A stretch of DNA of 64,000 bases from Paenibacillus oralis (GCF_003863965.1 NZ_RRCN01000001.1:5711054-5775053); one strand, 5' to 3'; counted from the first letter of the stretch, positions 1 to 8,857 are shown. Numbers and translations: made by a program. The notes: generated by a model from the letters alone, not told the origin.

Positions 1-447
1 GGACGGAATCACCAGCTTGATGCCTGGAGTTTGCGCGATCAAACCTTCCAGAGCGTCGGTGTGCAGCTCCGCCGCTTTGACTCCGCCGCCGAACGGCGTG
101 CGGAATACGACCGGCGCATGGTAACGTCCGCCGGAACGGTAACGCATCCGGGCCGCTTGCACCAAAATTTGGTCGAGCGCTTCAAAAATAAAGCCGACAA
201 ACTGAATTTCCGCTACCGGACGGAAACCTTGAATCCCGAGGCCAACCGCCATGCCGCCGATCGCCGATTCGGCCAGCGGCGTATCCATCACGCGCTCTTC
301 CCCGAATTCTTTTTGCAGACCTTCCGTTACGCGGAACACGCCGCCCACATGACCTACGTCTTCGCCGAAAATCAGGACGTTCGGATCACGCTTCAGTTCT
401 ACGCGGAGCGCGTCGCGAATTGCTTCTTTCATATTCATTTGTGCCAT
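1..447 (-). CDS. pdhB: Pyruvate dehydrogenase E1 component subunit beta, partial (3' end outside window)
   Basis: The reading frame starts at 447 (MAQMNMKEAIRDALRVEL) behind an AGGAGG ribosome binding site and runs off the left edge after 149 codons. The translated N-terminus carries the transketolase-like pyrimidine-binding features of E1 beta: the FGEDVG stretch, the AESAIGG segment and the EIQFVGF run. With E1 alpha this subunit forms the thiamine diphosphate-dependent decarboxylase of the pyruvate dehydrogenase complex. It lies 49 bases downstream of pdhA on the same strand, the usual operon order. Identity is firm; a branched-chain keto acid E1 beta is a less likely alternative because of the pdhA partner. 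Confidence 0.9.
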   Translation of the reverse strand, partial: MAQMNMKEAIRDALRVELKRDPNVLIFGEDVGHVGGVFRVTEGLQKEFGEERVMDTPLAESAIGGMAVGLGIQGFRPVAEIQFVGFIFEALDQILVQAARMRYRSGGRYHAPVVFRTPFGGGVKAAELHTDALEGLIAQTPGIKLVIPS

Positions 448-496
448 TCTATATATCCTCCTCTTTAGAACGATCTGACTAGATTAGACGTTGACC

Positions 497-1564
497 TTAT
501 TGAAAATCGGCTTTTTGCTCTTCCAGATGTTTTGGCGTTTTCTCGAACATGCTGTCGATCAAGCCAGGAATCGTCATTTTTTCCGTTTGTTCTGCTTTTT
601 TGATCTGCTCGTTCACGGTCGCTTTGGCTTCGTCTTTTACGCGAGCCGTATCTTCTTCAGACCACAGACCTTTTTTCTCCAAATATTTGGCGAGGCGGGC
701 AATCGGATCTTTTTCGCTCCATTCCCCTTCTTCTTCTTTCGTCCGGTATTTGGAAGTATCGTCGGAAAGGGAGTGCGGACGGAAACGGTAAGTTACCGCT
801 TCAATCAAAGTAGCGCCTTCTCCGTTACGAGCGCGTTCCGCCGCTTCACGAACGGCCGCGATTACAGCAAACACGTCCATGCCGTCGACTTTCACGCCGC
901 GGATCCCGGCCGCAACCGCCTTGTGCGCAATGGACAAAGCAGCCGTTTGTTTTGAGAACGGCGTCGTAATCGCGTAACCGTTGTTTTGCACAAAGAAAAT
1001 GACCGGCAGCTTGAAAACACCAGCATAGTTCAATGCTTCGTAGAAGTCGCCTTCGGAGGAACCTCCGTCACCCGTATAAGTAATGGCCACATGTTTTTGC
1101 TTCTTCAATTTGTAGCCCATAGCGATGCCCATGGCATGCAAAACTTGCGCGCCGATAATGATTTGAGGCATAAGTACGTTGACGCCTTCCGGAATTTGTC
1201 CGCCATGCTGATGGCCGCGGGAATACAGGAAAGCTTGATACAACGGCAAACCGTGCCATACGAGCTGAGGCATATCGCGGTAGCCCGGGCAGACGAAGTC
1301 GTCTTTTTCCAAGGCAAATTCGCTGCCGACCATCGTCGCTTCTTGTCCGGATACCGGAGCATAGAAACCAAGGCGGCCTTGACGGCCCAAGTTAATGGCG
1401 CGTTCATCCCAAGTACGGGTGAATACCATGCGGTACATCAGTTCTTTCAATTGATCGTCGGAGAGCTCCGGCAGTTTATCTTTGTTAACGATTTCACCGG
1501 CCGGCGACAGCACGGACAAAGCTTCGACTTCCTCCGTATATACTTCATAAGGAATCTTGCTCAT
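497..1564 (-). CDS. pdhA: Pyruvate dehydrogenase E1 component subunit alpha
   Basis: A 355-residue protein with the thiamine diphosphate binding motif GDGGSSEGDFYEALN ending in the conserved QNNGYAIT, and the phosphorylation-loop-like YRFRPHSLSDD segment. It decarboxylates pyruvate together with E1 beta and passes the acetyl group to E2. I chose the ATG at 1564 (MSKIPYEV) because GAGGTG lies six bases upstream; an in-frame GTG at 1573 would place the start on top of the ribosome binding site. First gene of the pdhA-pdhB transcript, with a sigma-A-like promoter about 50 bases upstream. Confidence 0.93.
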   Translation of the reverse strand: MSKIPYEVYTEEVEALSVLSPAGEIVNKDKLPELSDDQLKELMYRMVFTRTWDERAINLGRQGRLGFYAPVSGQEATMVGSEFALEKDDFVCPGYRDMPQLVWHGLPLYQAFLYSRGHQHGGQIPEGVNVLMPQIIIGAQVLHAMGIAMGYKLKKQKHVAITYTGDGGSSEGDFYEALNYAGVFKLPVIFFVQNNGYAITTPFSKQTAALSIAHKAVAAGIRGVKVDGMDVFAVIAAVREAAERARNGEGATLIEAVTYRFRPHSLSDDTSKYRTKEEEGEWSEKDPIARLAKYLEKKGLWSEEDTARVKDEAKATVNEQIKKAEQTEKMTIPGLIDSMFEKTPKHLEEQKADFQ

Positions 1565-1616
1565 TTTTTTCACCTCGACTAAAAATTTGATTATCTTGTT
1601 CCTCTGTTATAGAATT

Positions 1617-1646
1617 ATTATACTCCTGTTTCATTCTCAAAGTCAA
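1617..1646 (-). promoter_or_regulatory. Sigma-A-like promoter of the pdhA operon
   Basis: On the minus strand TTGACT (1641-1646) and TATAAT (1617-1622) are separated by 18 bases, upstream of the pdhA start at 1564. The surrounding 1590-1735 region is AT-rich, includes two direct TGTTATAT copies, and presumably also holds the promoter of the divergent esterase gene. Confidence 0.6.
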
Positions 1647-1758
1647 AGGAATTAAGGAGAATTGTGTCATATTTTTATTTTTGTTTATATAACAGTTTTC
1701 TTAAATTAATATAACACAAATTCCATTTAACCCATCATGACAAGGAGCGTGTAAAAGC

Positions 1759-2487
1759 ATGACGGATTCGCGCTATTTGAAACGAACCATTATTAAGGAA
1801 GAAATCGACAGCAAATACTTGGGGGAAAAACGATTTCTTCGTATTTACTTGCCTCCCGGGTACAACGAAATTTTGAGTTATCCTGTCGTATATTGTCAGG
1901 ATGGCGAGGAGTTTTTCAATTTCGGACGCATCGCCACGCACGCCAACCAGCTGATCCTCGACGAAGGAATCGATCCGTTTATCATCGTCGGCGTGGAAGT
2001 GGATACGAAAGTGCGCACCGAGGAATACGCCCCGTTCGGCAACCGTTTTGACGCTTATACCCGCTGTTTCACGGAAGAAATTATTCCCTTCATCGAGCGG
2101 AATTATCCGGTTCGGCGCGAACGCGGAGAAAGGGTTCTGGCCGGCGATTCTCTGGGGGCGACCGTCTCCCTCCACCTCGCTTTGAAAAAACCGGAACTGT
2201 TTTCCAAAATCATCAGCTTGTCCGGCGCCTACTATGAACCGTCCTTGAAGCTGCTCAGCGAAGAAACGGACTTGTCCTGCCTGTCTTTGTTCATGGTTGT
2301 CGGGCTGCAGGAGGATCATTACACGACTGATACGGGAACCTATAATTTCGTCGAACTGAATCGCAAGGCCAAAGCACTGCTCGAGGAGCGGGGAGCCAAG
2401 ATCGTCTATTCCGAAAAAGACGGTAAACATCTATGGGGCTTTTGGCAGCAGGAGCTTCCCGGAGCGCTTGTCCATTTCCTAAAATAG
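1759..2487 (+). CDS. Alpha/beta hydrolase, esterase D / enterochelin esterase-like
   Basis: A 242-residue soluble protein with no signal peptide. The N-terminal RFLRIYLPPGY and YPVVYCQDG segments are typical of the putative esterase family (esterase D / Fes-like). The nucleophile elbow is GDSLGA near residue 131, and the C-terminal KHLWGFW supplies the likely catalytic His. The start follows an AAGGAGCG ribosome binding site. It is transcribed divergently from pdhA and ends at a shared hairpin terminator. The substrate cannot be told from sequence; a carboxylic ester hydrolase role is family knowledge. Confidence 0.75.
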   Translation: MTDSRYLKRTIIKEEIDSKYLGEKRFLRIYLPPGYNEILSYPVVYCQDGEEFFNFGRIATHANQLILDEGIDPFIIVGVEVDTKVRTEEYAPFGNRFDAYTRCFTEEIIPFIERNYPVRRERGERVLAGDSLGATVSLHLALKKPELFSKIISLSGAYYEPSLKLLSEETDLSCLSLFMVVGLQEDHYTTDTGTYNFVELNRKAKALLEERGAKIVYSEKDGKHLWGFWQQELPGALVHFLK

Positions 2488-2517
2488 CGCTTGCAAAACA
2501 AACGGGCGCCGATCGCA

Positions 2518-2579
2518 AACAACAGAGGCCGCCTTAATATAGTAGAAACTACTTCGGACAGCCTCTGGTTGTTTTTTAT
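2518..2579 (+). terminator. Bidirectional intrinsic terminator
   Basis: AACAACAGAGGC (2518-2529) pairs with GCCTCTGGTTGTT (2561-2573) with one bulge, followed by a T-run. An inner AGTAG/CTACT hairpin sits in the loop. It separates the convergent esterase and TRIC-family genes. Confidence 0.75.
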
Positions 2580-3299
2580 TTAATTGCGATGGACCGATCC
2601 GGAAGCGGCGACACGTTCGCCTTTCGGCAGCTCGGCCGGCGTTTCGTGCGCTTTAAGCGACCGGCGCGGCAGCTTCCATTTGTAATGAACGGATAACATA
2701 CGAAAAAATACGACGATCGCAAACAGCAGGATCAATTCAAACGTGGATTTGAAAAATCCGAAACCTACGGCTAGCCCCGCCAGCATCGCCCACACCGCGT
2801 AAATCTCATCGCGCAGCACCAGCGGTTTGCGTCCGGCAAGCAAATCGCGGATGATTCCCCCGCCGATCCCTGTAAGCACCGCCGCTACAAGCACCGCGCT
2901 CATCGGGTGCTTCATTTCCGTGGCATACAGCGCCCCTTGAATGGCAAAAGCCGACAGGCCGATGGCGTCAAAAAACACCTCCGCCCTTTTCCAATGCCGG
3001 ATCCAGGGCAGCGGCAAAATAAAAGCTACCAGCACGGACAACACCGCCAGCAAAATCAAATCATTTTGCCCCCACAGCGTCGTTACCGGTACGCCAATGA
3101 GCACATTGCGCACAATCCCCCCGCCAAACGCCGTAACCAAACCAAGCACCAAAACGCCCAGGATGTCGTACTCCTCTTCCATCGCCACAAACGCTCCCGA
3201 CATGGCAAACGCAATGGTTCCAATGATGCTGAAAATGTCAAATATGTGCATTTCTTTTGTACTTTTCTGCCCTCTCTTTCGCCCATATGCCTGCATCAT
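2580..3299 (-). CDS. TRIC / UPF0126 family cation channel protein (YvgT-like)
   Basis: Small multi-spanning membrane protein made of two homologous halves, each with the family's glycine signature: GGGIVRNVLIG near residue 65 and GGGIIRDLLAG near residue 150. Prokaryotic TRIC proteins form trimeric monovalent cation channels. The listed start gives 239 residues, but the Met at 3251 (MHIFDIFSIIGTIAFAMSGA) matches the usual family N-terminus better, so the first 16 residues may not be translated. It is convergent with the esterase gene and divergent from thiN. Confidence 0.8.
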   Translation of the reverse strand: MMQAYGRKRGQKSTKEMHIFDIFSIIGTIAFAMSGAFVAMEEEYDILGVLVLGLVTAFGGGIVRNVLIGVPVTTLWGQNDLILLAVLSVLVAFILPLPWIRHWKRAEVFFDAIGLSAFAIQGALYATEMKHPMSAVLVAAVLTGIGGGIIRDLLAGRKPLVLRDEIYAVWAMLAGLAVGFGFFKSTFELILLFAIVVFFRMLSVHYKWKLPRRSLKAHETPAELPKGERVAASGSVHRN

Positions 3300-3390
3300 T
3301 CATTTTAGGCCTCTGCGCCAAAATTGTGCAACCCTCAAATTTGAATTATACTACATGAACAAGGGATTCAACCAGAAAGGAAGAAAAGAA

Positions 3391-4032
3391 ATGGCTGGAA
3401 AACGAGTGCTCATTTTTGCGGGCGGACGCATCGACCTTGATGTAATAAAGGATATCCGAGCGGATGATGTGGTCATCGGCGCCGACCGGGGCGCATTGTT
3501 TTTGGTAGAGCAAGGAATCCGTCCGCACCTGGCGGTCGGGGATTTCGATTCCGTCAGTCCCGGAGAGTTGGACAAAATAAAAGAGAACAGCGTGGAGCTC
3601 GTCGCTTGCGATCCTATCGACAAAGATTTGACCGATACAGAGCTGGCCTACGACCTGGCATTGCAAAAACAGCCCGCGGAAATCTTAATGACCGGCGTCA
3701 TCGGGACGAGGCTTGACCATACGCTCGCCAACGTGCATATGATGCTGCGCGGCTTGCAGCAACAGATTCGCACCGACATTTGGGACAAGCACAATTACAT
3801 AACCTTAACCGATTCCGAGTGCCTGATAACAGAGCGCGGCTATACTTACGTTTCCCTCCTCCCGCTTACTCCCGAAGTGACGGGGATAACGCTCGAAGGT
3901 TTTTTGTACCCCCTGGAAAATGCCAGCTTGCGCATAGGCCAATCGCTGGGCGTCAGCAACCGTCTGACGGGACCCCAAGGAATCGTCCGGATTTCAAGCG
4001 GTCTCTTGCTCATTATGCAAAGCAAAGATTAA
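3391..4032 (+). CDS. thiN: Thiamine pyrophosphokinase
   Basis: A 213-residue protein with the family motifs GADRGALFLVEQGIRPHLAVGDFDS, the KD-TDTE segment (DKDLTDTELAYDLAL) and GTRLDHTLANV. It transfers pyrophosphate from ATP to thiamine, giving thiamine diphosphate, the cofactor of the nearby pyruvate dehydrogenase. The ATG at 3391 follows GGAAGAAAAGAA. A longer open frame upstream has no support and overlaps the divergent TRIC gene. No TPP riboswitch is visible upstream. A strong terminator follows. Confidence 0.92.
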   Translation: MAGKRVLIFAGGRIDLDVIKDIRADDVVIGADRGALFLVEQGIRPHLAVGDFDSVSPGELDKIKENSVELVACDPIDKDLTDTELAYDLALQKQPAEILMTGVIGTRLDHTLANVHMMLRGLQQQIRTDIWDKHNYITLTDSECLITERGYTYVSLLPLTPEVTGITLEGFLYPLENASLRIGQSLGVSNRLTGPQGIVRISSGLLLIMQSKD

Positions 4033-4076
4033 ATGAAAACAATTTTGTAACCTTTTTGATCGTTTACATATTTGTA

Positions 4077-4106
4077 AAAAAACCTTGATGAATCAAGGTT
4101 TTTTTG
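4077..4106 (+). terminator. Intrinsic terminator after thiN
   Basis: Perfect 8-bp stem AACCTTGA / TCAAGGTT (4081-4100) with a TGAA loop and a following T-run. Confidence 0.88.
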
Positions 4107-4291
4107 TTTGCAATCGCAAACCTTTCTACATTTTCTTGAAAATCTGTAAACTTTAATGTTTTTTTAATAAACGCCATCAAACTATGAATCTACCAGGTTA
4201 TTAGGAGTTTCTACCACAATTTAGGCGGTAACATTTCTGTTATACTTCTCTACGAACCGGTTGAAAAACAATAACTTTGGAGGTATACAAC

Positions 4292-4801
4292 ATGAACATG
4301 CGCAGCATATTCCAAAAAGTATTGACGGTCGGCATTGTGTCCACCATCGGTTTCAGCACTCTGCTTGCTAGTGGGGCTGAACCAGTACAAGCCCAGTCGG
4401 CAACAGCTAATGCTGTTTCGAAAGGGACTCAAATCGTTAACTTCGGAAAACAATTTATGGGTACGCCTTATAAATTTGGCGCTTCTACTTCGACAACAAG
4501 AGTTTTTGATTGCTCGTCCTTTATGAAGTACATTTTTAAAAAGTACGGCGTTAGCCTGCCCCGGACTTCCGCTGCTCAATCGAAAGAAGGCTATGCGGTT
4601 TCCAAGTCCAACTTGCAGCCCGGCGACCTGGTGTTCTTCTCCAGCGGCAGCCGCGCGAACGGTCATAATGTGACACACGTCGCCGTTTACATGGGTGGCG
4701 GAAAAATTTTGCACACGTACGGTAAACCGGGTGTTACGATTTCCGACCTGAACTCCGGAAACTGGAAAAGAACTTACCTGAAAGCCCGCCGCGTTCTGTA
4801 A
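4292..4801 (+). CDS. Secreted NlpC/P60 family peptidoglycan endopeptidase
   Basis: A 169-residue protein with a Sec signal peptide ending near the PVQA cleavage region (residues about 30-34), followed directly by a single NlpC/P60 domain. The catalytic Cys is in FDCSSF, the catalytic His in THVAVYMG, and a polar HTYG follows. Such enzymes cleave D-Glu-meso-DAP bonds in cell wall stem peptides. No SH3 or LysM binding domain is present, so this is a minimal form. The start at 4292 follows TTTGGAGG. The 186 bases between the thiN terminator and the start are AT-rich; I saw no recognisable riboswitch, such as the c-di-AMP type often found before wall hydrolases. Confidence 0.88.
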   Translation: MNMRSIFQKVLTVGIVSTIGFSTLLASGAEPVQAQSATANAVSKGTQIVNFGKQFMGTPYKFGASTSTTRVFDCSSFMKYIFKKYGVSLPRTSAAQSKEGYAVSKSNLQPGDLVFFSSGSRANGHNVTHVAVYMGGGKILHTYGKPGVTISDLNSGNWKRTYLKARRVL

Positions 4802-4840
4802 ACTTTTGCTTTGCTCGTATCAGTACAATTCACCCTTTAT

Positions 4841-4872
4841 CCCGGCAGTCTCACTGCCGGGATATTTTCGTT
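4841..4872 (+). terminator. Intrinsic terminator between convergent genes
   Basis: CCCGGCAG / CTGCCGGG stem (4841-4861) with a short TCTCA loop, followed by a T-rich stretch. It serves the NlpC/P60 gene and may also act on the convergent response regulator gene. Confidence 0.8.
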
Positions 4873-5550
4873 TCATTGCAGCATATATCCCGTTCCGCGC
4901 ACCGTGTGCAGCAATTTTTGCGTTCGCCCGCGGTCGATTTTTTTGCGCAAATGACGAATATAGACATCAACTACGTTCGTGCCGGTGGCAAAATCGTAAC
5001 CCCATACTTGCTGCAAAATCATCTCTCTACCGCATACTTTGCCTGCCCGTTTTAACAAAAACAGCAGCAAATCAAACTCTTTCGGCGTTAGCTTAATCGC
5101 CTCATCCCCACGATACACTCTGCGGCTCTTCAGCTCCATCCGTAAATCCTCGTAGCTCAGCTCCGTAAGCGAGCCATCTCCGATCCGTTTGAACAGCGCG
5201 ATCAATTGCCCGGCTCGTGCATATAGCTCGGCTATCGGGACGTCGATACTGACGACGTCGTTTGCACCGGCGGCAAATCCGGTCACGACTTCATCGGTGC
5301 TCCATTCGCGCAATAGAAGGATGAGCGGGTAGGCGGCGAACCGGCCAACCTGCTGCAAAATTTCCCCCGCGGACATATCCGGCAAATCCGTTCCCAACAG
5401 CACCAGGTCCGGAAATTCCTGCTCCAGATAACGGACCGTATCTTTTCCGTTCCGATGCTGCATGACTTCGTACCCCGCTTCTTCCAGCCCTAATCTTAAC
5501 CGTTCCCCCGCGGAAGTATCCGCCAAGGCCAACAGCACCTTCCTTTTCAT
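4873..5550 (-). CDS. OmpR/PhoB-type response regulator with degenerate receiver
   Basis: A 225-residue protein: receiver-like domain (about 1-115) plus a complete winged-helix DNA-binding domain (about 130-225; LTPKEFDLLLFLLKRAGKV, VWGYDF, VDVYIRHLRKKID). The receiver lacks its key residues. The usual DLVLLD phosphoacceptor reads DLVLLG at residue 53, the N-terminal acidic pair is reduced to AD, and the switch Thr and Lys are not recognisable. No histidine kinase is adjacent. It may bind DNA constitutively or respond to something other than phosphorylation; that is inference. The start at 5550 (MKRKVLLALAD) was chosen over an upstream frame extension because it gives the normal receiver N-terminus. 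Confidence 0.85.
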   Translation of the reverse strand: MKRKVLLALADTSAGERLRLGLEEAGYEVMQHRNGKDTVRYLEQEFPDLVLLGTDLPDMSAGEILQQVGRFAAYPLILLLREWSTDEVVTGFAAGANDVVSIDVPIAELYARAGQLIALFKRIGDGSLTELSYEDLRMELKSRRVYRGDEAIKLTPKEFDLLLFLLKRAGKVCGREMILQQVWGYDFATGTNVVDVYIRHLRKKIDRGRTQKLLHTVRGTGYMLQ

Positions 5551-5664
5551 TTTAACCCCAACCACCTTGCCTGCAAATGCCAACCCTATCTAATAAGATG
5601 GTCATTCTGTGCAAAAACCATTCCAAAAACCCTTGGGGTGCAGGGCCTTTGGCTATTCCTCGGC

Positions 5665-6720
5665 TTACCCCAAAAAACGGTCATAAATCCGCCTGGCTTC
5701 CACCGGATCTTTCGTGCCGTGAATCAGGGCCCGTCCGTCCTCGAACAAAACCAGCCGCCGTTCGCCGATCGTGTAGGACAGCAGGAACGGATTCACTTCC
5801 ACCTGGCCTTCTTCCAATCGGCTAAGCGCTCTTGCCATATCGGACAGGTTCAACTTCCGCTTTTGGGCCGGCCGGATCTGAACCGTATCCCTGCCGCAGA
5901 GCACTTCGGTTTTCCGGTGGCTCGCCGCGGATAAGTACGGAAAGTCGGGATGCGTTCCGCAGGAAGGACATTGTTCCCTTTTGGCCGAGGCCACCTTGAT
6001 GGAGGCTTGTTCGTTGCGCCACAAATCAAAGGTTAACAGAGTTCCGCGCAGCGCTTCCGGATGCCCGGTCAACAGCTTTAACGCTTCCGTCGTCTGATGG
6101 GCCACAACCGTCTGAACCGCCGAAGGGATGACGCCAACCGTGTCGCAGGTATCGCCGCCCATGGGGATCGTCCCAAGTAAACAGTTCAAGCAAGGCGTCT
6201 CTCCAGGCAAAATCGTAAACGTGATGCCATAGCTGCCGACGCAGCCTCCGTAAATCCACGGAATCCGGTATTTTTGCGAAATATCGTTGATCATCATCCG
6301 GGTATCGAAGTTGTCCGTCGCGTCCATAATCAAATGTACTCCGGGCATAAGCATCTCCAGCTCTTCCGGGCCCACATCCGTCACAAACGCCTCGATCTCA
6401 ACCGTGCTATTGATCGCCTTGAGCCGCTCGCGCGCCGCGACCGCCTTTGGCACTCTTGCGGCGGCATCCGCTTCCGAAAACAGCTGCTGCCGCTGCAAAT
6501 TGCTCCATTCGACATAATCGCGGTCCGCGATAACGACATGCCCTACCCCGGACCTGGCGAGCGATTCGGCGATCCCGGTCCCGAGCGCTCCCGCACCGAT
6601 GATCAGCACCTTCGCTTTCCCCAGCATATCCTGGCCTTCTGCGCCGATTGGGCCAAAAAGCTTTTGCCGCGAATAGCGGTCGGCTTTATCCCCCGGTGCC
6701 GCGGTATCCTCTATCTTCAT
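5665..6720 (-). CDS. ThiF/MoeB/HesA family E1-like adenylyltransferase
   Basis: A 351-residue protein. It has a Rossmann-type nucleotide site GAGALGTGIAESLARSG near residue 43, the ATDNFDTR segment, and two zinc-binding pairs, CLNC and CPSC. This matches enzymes that adenylate the C-terminal Gly-Gly of ThiS or MoaD sulfur carriers. A C-terminal extension of about 80 residues replaces the rhodanese domain of some homologues and resembles a small sulfur-carrier-like fold, but I cannot confirm that. No ThiS, MoaD or ThiG gene is in the window, so thiamine and molybdopterin routes cannot be separated. GGGGAGG precedes the start. It is co-directional with the Tad-like operon, 97 bases downstream of its last gene. 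Confidence 0.82.
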   Translation of the reverse strand: MKIEDTAAPGDKADRYSRQKLFGPIGAEGQDMLGKAKVLIIGAGALGTGIAESLARSGVGHVVIADRDYVEWSNLQRQQLFSEADAAARVPKAVAARERLKAINSTVEIEAFVTDVGPEELEMLMPGVHLIMDATDNFDTRMMINDISQKYRIPWIYGGCVGSYGITFTILPGETPCLNCLLGTIPMGGDTCDTVGVIPSAVQTVVAHQTTEALKLLTGHPEALRGTLLTFDLWRNEQASIKVASAKREQCPSCGTHPDFPYLSAASHRKTEVLCGRDTVQIRPAQKRKLNLSDMARALSRLEEGQVEVNPFLLSYTIGERRLVLFEDGRALIHGTKDPVEARRIYDRFLG

Positions 6721-6817
6721 GAAGGTATCCTCCCCATAATCCGCATGAATGTATATATAGTCAATTCTATCATCAAGGCTGCGGATTGTAACTTAGGGAA
6801 TCTACCATTCATTGGAT

Positions 6818-7819
6818 TTACAACCCTGACTTTAAGCATTTCGCCTGAAAATATCCGTTTGCTGCCGCCTCCCGCTCTCCGGGGAACACCTCGCTCACCT
6901 CGTACTCGGAACTGTCCGCTTCCGGACAGGTGTCCCGGAAATAATACTTAAGCCCATTTCCCGTATTCACTCCGCCAAGCACGGCATCGCTTCTCACGAG
7001 GCGTCCGCCGCCCAACGCATAATTGTTGTAATAACGGTCACCGACCGGAATGCCTTGCAGAAACACAAGCACCCCCACGTCGTCCAGCGTGTTGTTCCAT
7101 TCCTCCTGCGGAATGACCGGCAGTGTGAACGTATAATGAACGCCTTTTTTCAGGGCAAACTCATTATGCCGATGAATTACCTTGGCCAGATCCTCCTCGA
7201 TGCTGCGCACAATGGCCGTGCGCCGCACTTGATCAAACTGCTCATCATCTTGAAGGAGCGGAATCGTTAGCTCCGGTTTCAGCTCGGTTTGCTGCCCGTC
7301 CGCCCATTCATCCAAACCGGAATCGTAGGCGGTTATATACCGGTCCAACGTGAAGGAGATAGAATTGCCATAGTCGTCCGCGTATACGTAAGGCTTCTTG
7401 AGGCTCCACCGATGCGTCATCTCAGGGCTGCCGTCCGCCGCGGCCGCCTCCGCCGCCGCATATATCGAGTACCCATCGTAGTCCATAACGACGATGGCAG
7501 GTATGTATACCAGCAAAGCCTGCTGCGCCAGCGGGTCATCCGCCACCCCGAAATGGATGTACAGGCTTTGCAGCAGTACGGAAAGAGCCTGTTCCTTATC
7601 AGCGCGCATCCATTTTTGCGAACCGTACCCGCTTTCGTATTGCTGAAGTTCATTGAGGTTCAGCGCGCTGCCGGCGTCCTGGGCGGCCGTTCTCAGCGCC
7701 GTCGTATACCGCATTTCGAGCATGCCGGCTTCGCGGATATTTTCAGCATGCAAGCTGCCGAGCCAAAGGAACGGACTGACGATGAGCACAAACACGACCG
7801 CCCAATCAGTAATCTTCAT
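6818..7819 (-). CDS. TadE-like single-span membrane protein, last gene of the Tad-like operon
   Basis: A 333-residue protein with one N-terminal hydrophobic segment (residues about 6-24, TDWAVVFVLIVSPFLWLGSL) and a long extracytoplasmic region without recognisable catalytic motifs. Its first codons overlap the preceding gene by 14 bases, so the two are translationally coupled. The topology resembles TadE/TadF-type minor pilins or pseudopilins. I recognise no named family; the role is inferred only from the operon. Confidence 0.7.
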   Translation of the reverse strand: MKITDWAVVFVLIVSPFLWLGSLHAENIREAGMLEMRYTTALRTAAQDAGSALNLNELQQYESGYGSQKWMRADKEQALSVLLQSLYIHFGVADDPLAQQALLVYIPAIVVMDYDGYSIYAAAEAAAADGSPEMTHRWSLKKPYVYADDYGNSISFTLDRYITAYDSGLDEWADGQQTELKPELTIPLLQDDEQFDQVRRTAIVRSIEEDLAKVIHRHNEFALKKGVHYTFTLPVIPQEEWNNTLDDVGVLVFLQGIPVGDRYYNNYALGGGRLVRSDAVLGGVNTGNGLKYYFRDTCPEADSSEYEVSEVFPGEREAAANGYFQAKCLKSGL

Positions 7820-8360
7820 TTAATACCATACCCCCGTAGGTCAACACGTTTTTGTAGACCGCGGCTGCCTTGGTTCCATACAAAAATTCGGACAGCACAT
7901 CATATGGCGATCGAGATCGATCTTTCGCGGTAACGCTGAAAAAATCTCCCGCCTGCAGCTTATATTTCACTTGCTCTTCGCTGGTTGCTGCCTGGTTCTC
8001 GCTAAACAGAACGCCCAGGATCTCTTCAGTGTAGTAGGCGTCGTACACGACGGTAAACCGGCCTTGAAACGTATTCGGGTCGGCCGGATCGCCGTATTCG
8101 GGGTGATATTTTTTATGCCAGTGTTCAAGCTCAATATCGTAATGATTACCCTCGGCTTCCAGGTTGCGGGTAAATTCCTCGTACATCACCGGTGAGATAT
8201 ACCCCTTCGTACGCACCGCATCGGCAAACTCGGTTAGGGCATGATAAGCCGCCAGGTAACGGATATCTTCCTCCCGTTGAGCTGTCTGAACAGCCGGAAA
8301 CAAGTACAGCAGCAGGACGGCCAGCAGCGCGGACGTGATTTTGGACAAAGCGTTGGTCAT
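7806..8360 (-). CDS. Single-span exported protein of the Tad-like operon (TadE-like candidate)
   Basis: A 184-residue protein starting MTNALSKITSALLAVLLLYLFP, with one N-terminal hydrophobic segment followed by a polar, charged extracytoplasmic region. I chose the start at 8360, behind AAGGGGGC, over an unsupported upstream extension. It overlaps the next gene by 14 bases and follows the preceding gene by 13. The small size and single anchor fit a pseudopilin or minor pilin, but there is no diagnostic motif. Confidence 0.7.
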   Translation of the reverse strand: MTNALSKITSALLAVLLLYLFPAVQTAQREEDIRYLAAYHALTEFADAVRTKGYISPVMYEEFTRNLEAEGNHYDIELEHWHKKYHPEYGDPADPNTFQGRFTVVYDAYYTEEILGVLFSENQAATSEEQVKYKLQAGDFFSVTAKDRSRSPYDVLSEFLYGTKAAAVYKNVLTYGGMVLNEDY

Positions 8361-8373
8361 GTCGATCGCCCCC

Positions 8374-8838
8374 TTATTTCTTTGTGAAAACCAGCTCCGC
8401 CAGCTGACCGCCGGCATCGTATCCACGCCGGGTTTCGTATTGCCCCTGCAGGTCAAGCAACGACAGCGCCTCCCTGCGCCTTTGTTCCAAAACTTCAGCC
8501 GGTTCATCCCCGGTCAAGGCCGCAAACCGCCGGCCCTCCACCACGATCGGAACGCCAAGCTCCACCCATTGCTGCAAGCCATAGAGCAAGCTTAGGCCGG
8601 AGTAAGTTTCCCTCCAATCCAGCGCGGCGTCCGCCGAATCGGACGGAGCGGCCTGCGTCCCCGCAAGCGCACCGTCCACCAAAGAAAACACGCTCCGCTC
8701 CTGAACATGACTCTGCGCCGCCAGCTGCTCCAGCGCCAAATCCTGCCGCTCCGCAAAATTTAACGTGATCAAGGCCGCGGTCAGGCAAAACGATACGGAG
8801 AGAAGCAGCCAGAGCATGCTTTTTGCCTGGTTCATCAT
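8374..8838 (-). CDS. Small single-span protein of the Tad-like operon (pseudopilin candidate)
   Basis: A 154-residue protein beginning MMNQAKSMLWLLLSVSFCLTAALITLNF, with one N-terminal membrane segment and an otherwise soluble Glu/Ala/Leu-rich body. It sits 19 bases downstream of the pilin-like gene and 13 bases upstream of the next gene. Two start codons (ATGATG) are adjacent, behind GGACGGACAG. Function unknown; placed in the machine by position, size and topology. Confidence 0.68.
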   Translation of the reverse strand: MMNQAKSMLWLLLSVSFCLTAALITLNFAERQDLALEQLAAQSHVQERSVFSLVDGALAGTQAAPSDSADAALDWRETYSGLSLLYGLQQWVELGVPIVVEGRRFAALTGDEPAEVLEQRRREALSLLDLQGQYETRRGYDAGGQLAELVFTKK

Positions 8839-8857
8839 CTGTCCGTCCGGCCCGCGA

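Noticed and set aside
2941..3390. Long open frame continuing upstream of thiN on the plus strand
   Set aside because: It is antisense to the TRIC gene; the real thiN start is the ATG at 3391 with a ribosome binding site.
4107..4291. Riboswitch before the NlpC/P60 gene
   Set aside because: The sequence lacks the conserved c-di-AMP (ydaO) core and does not fold into a known aptamer by eye.
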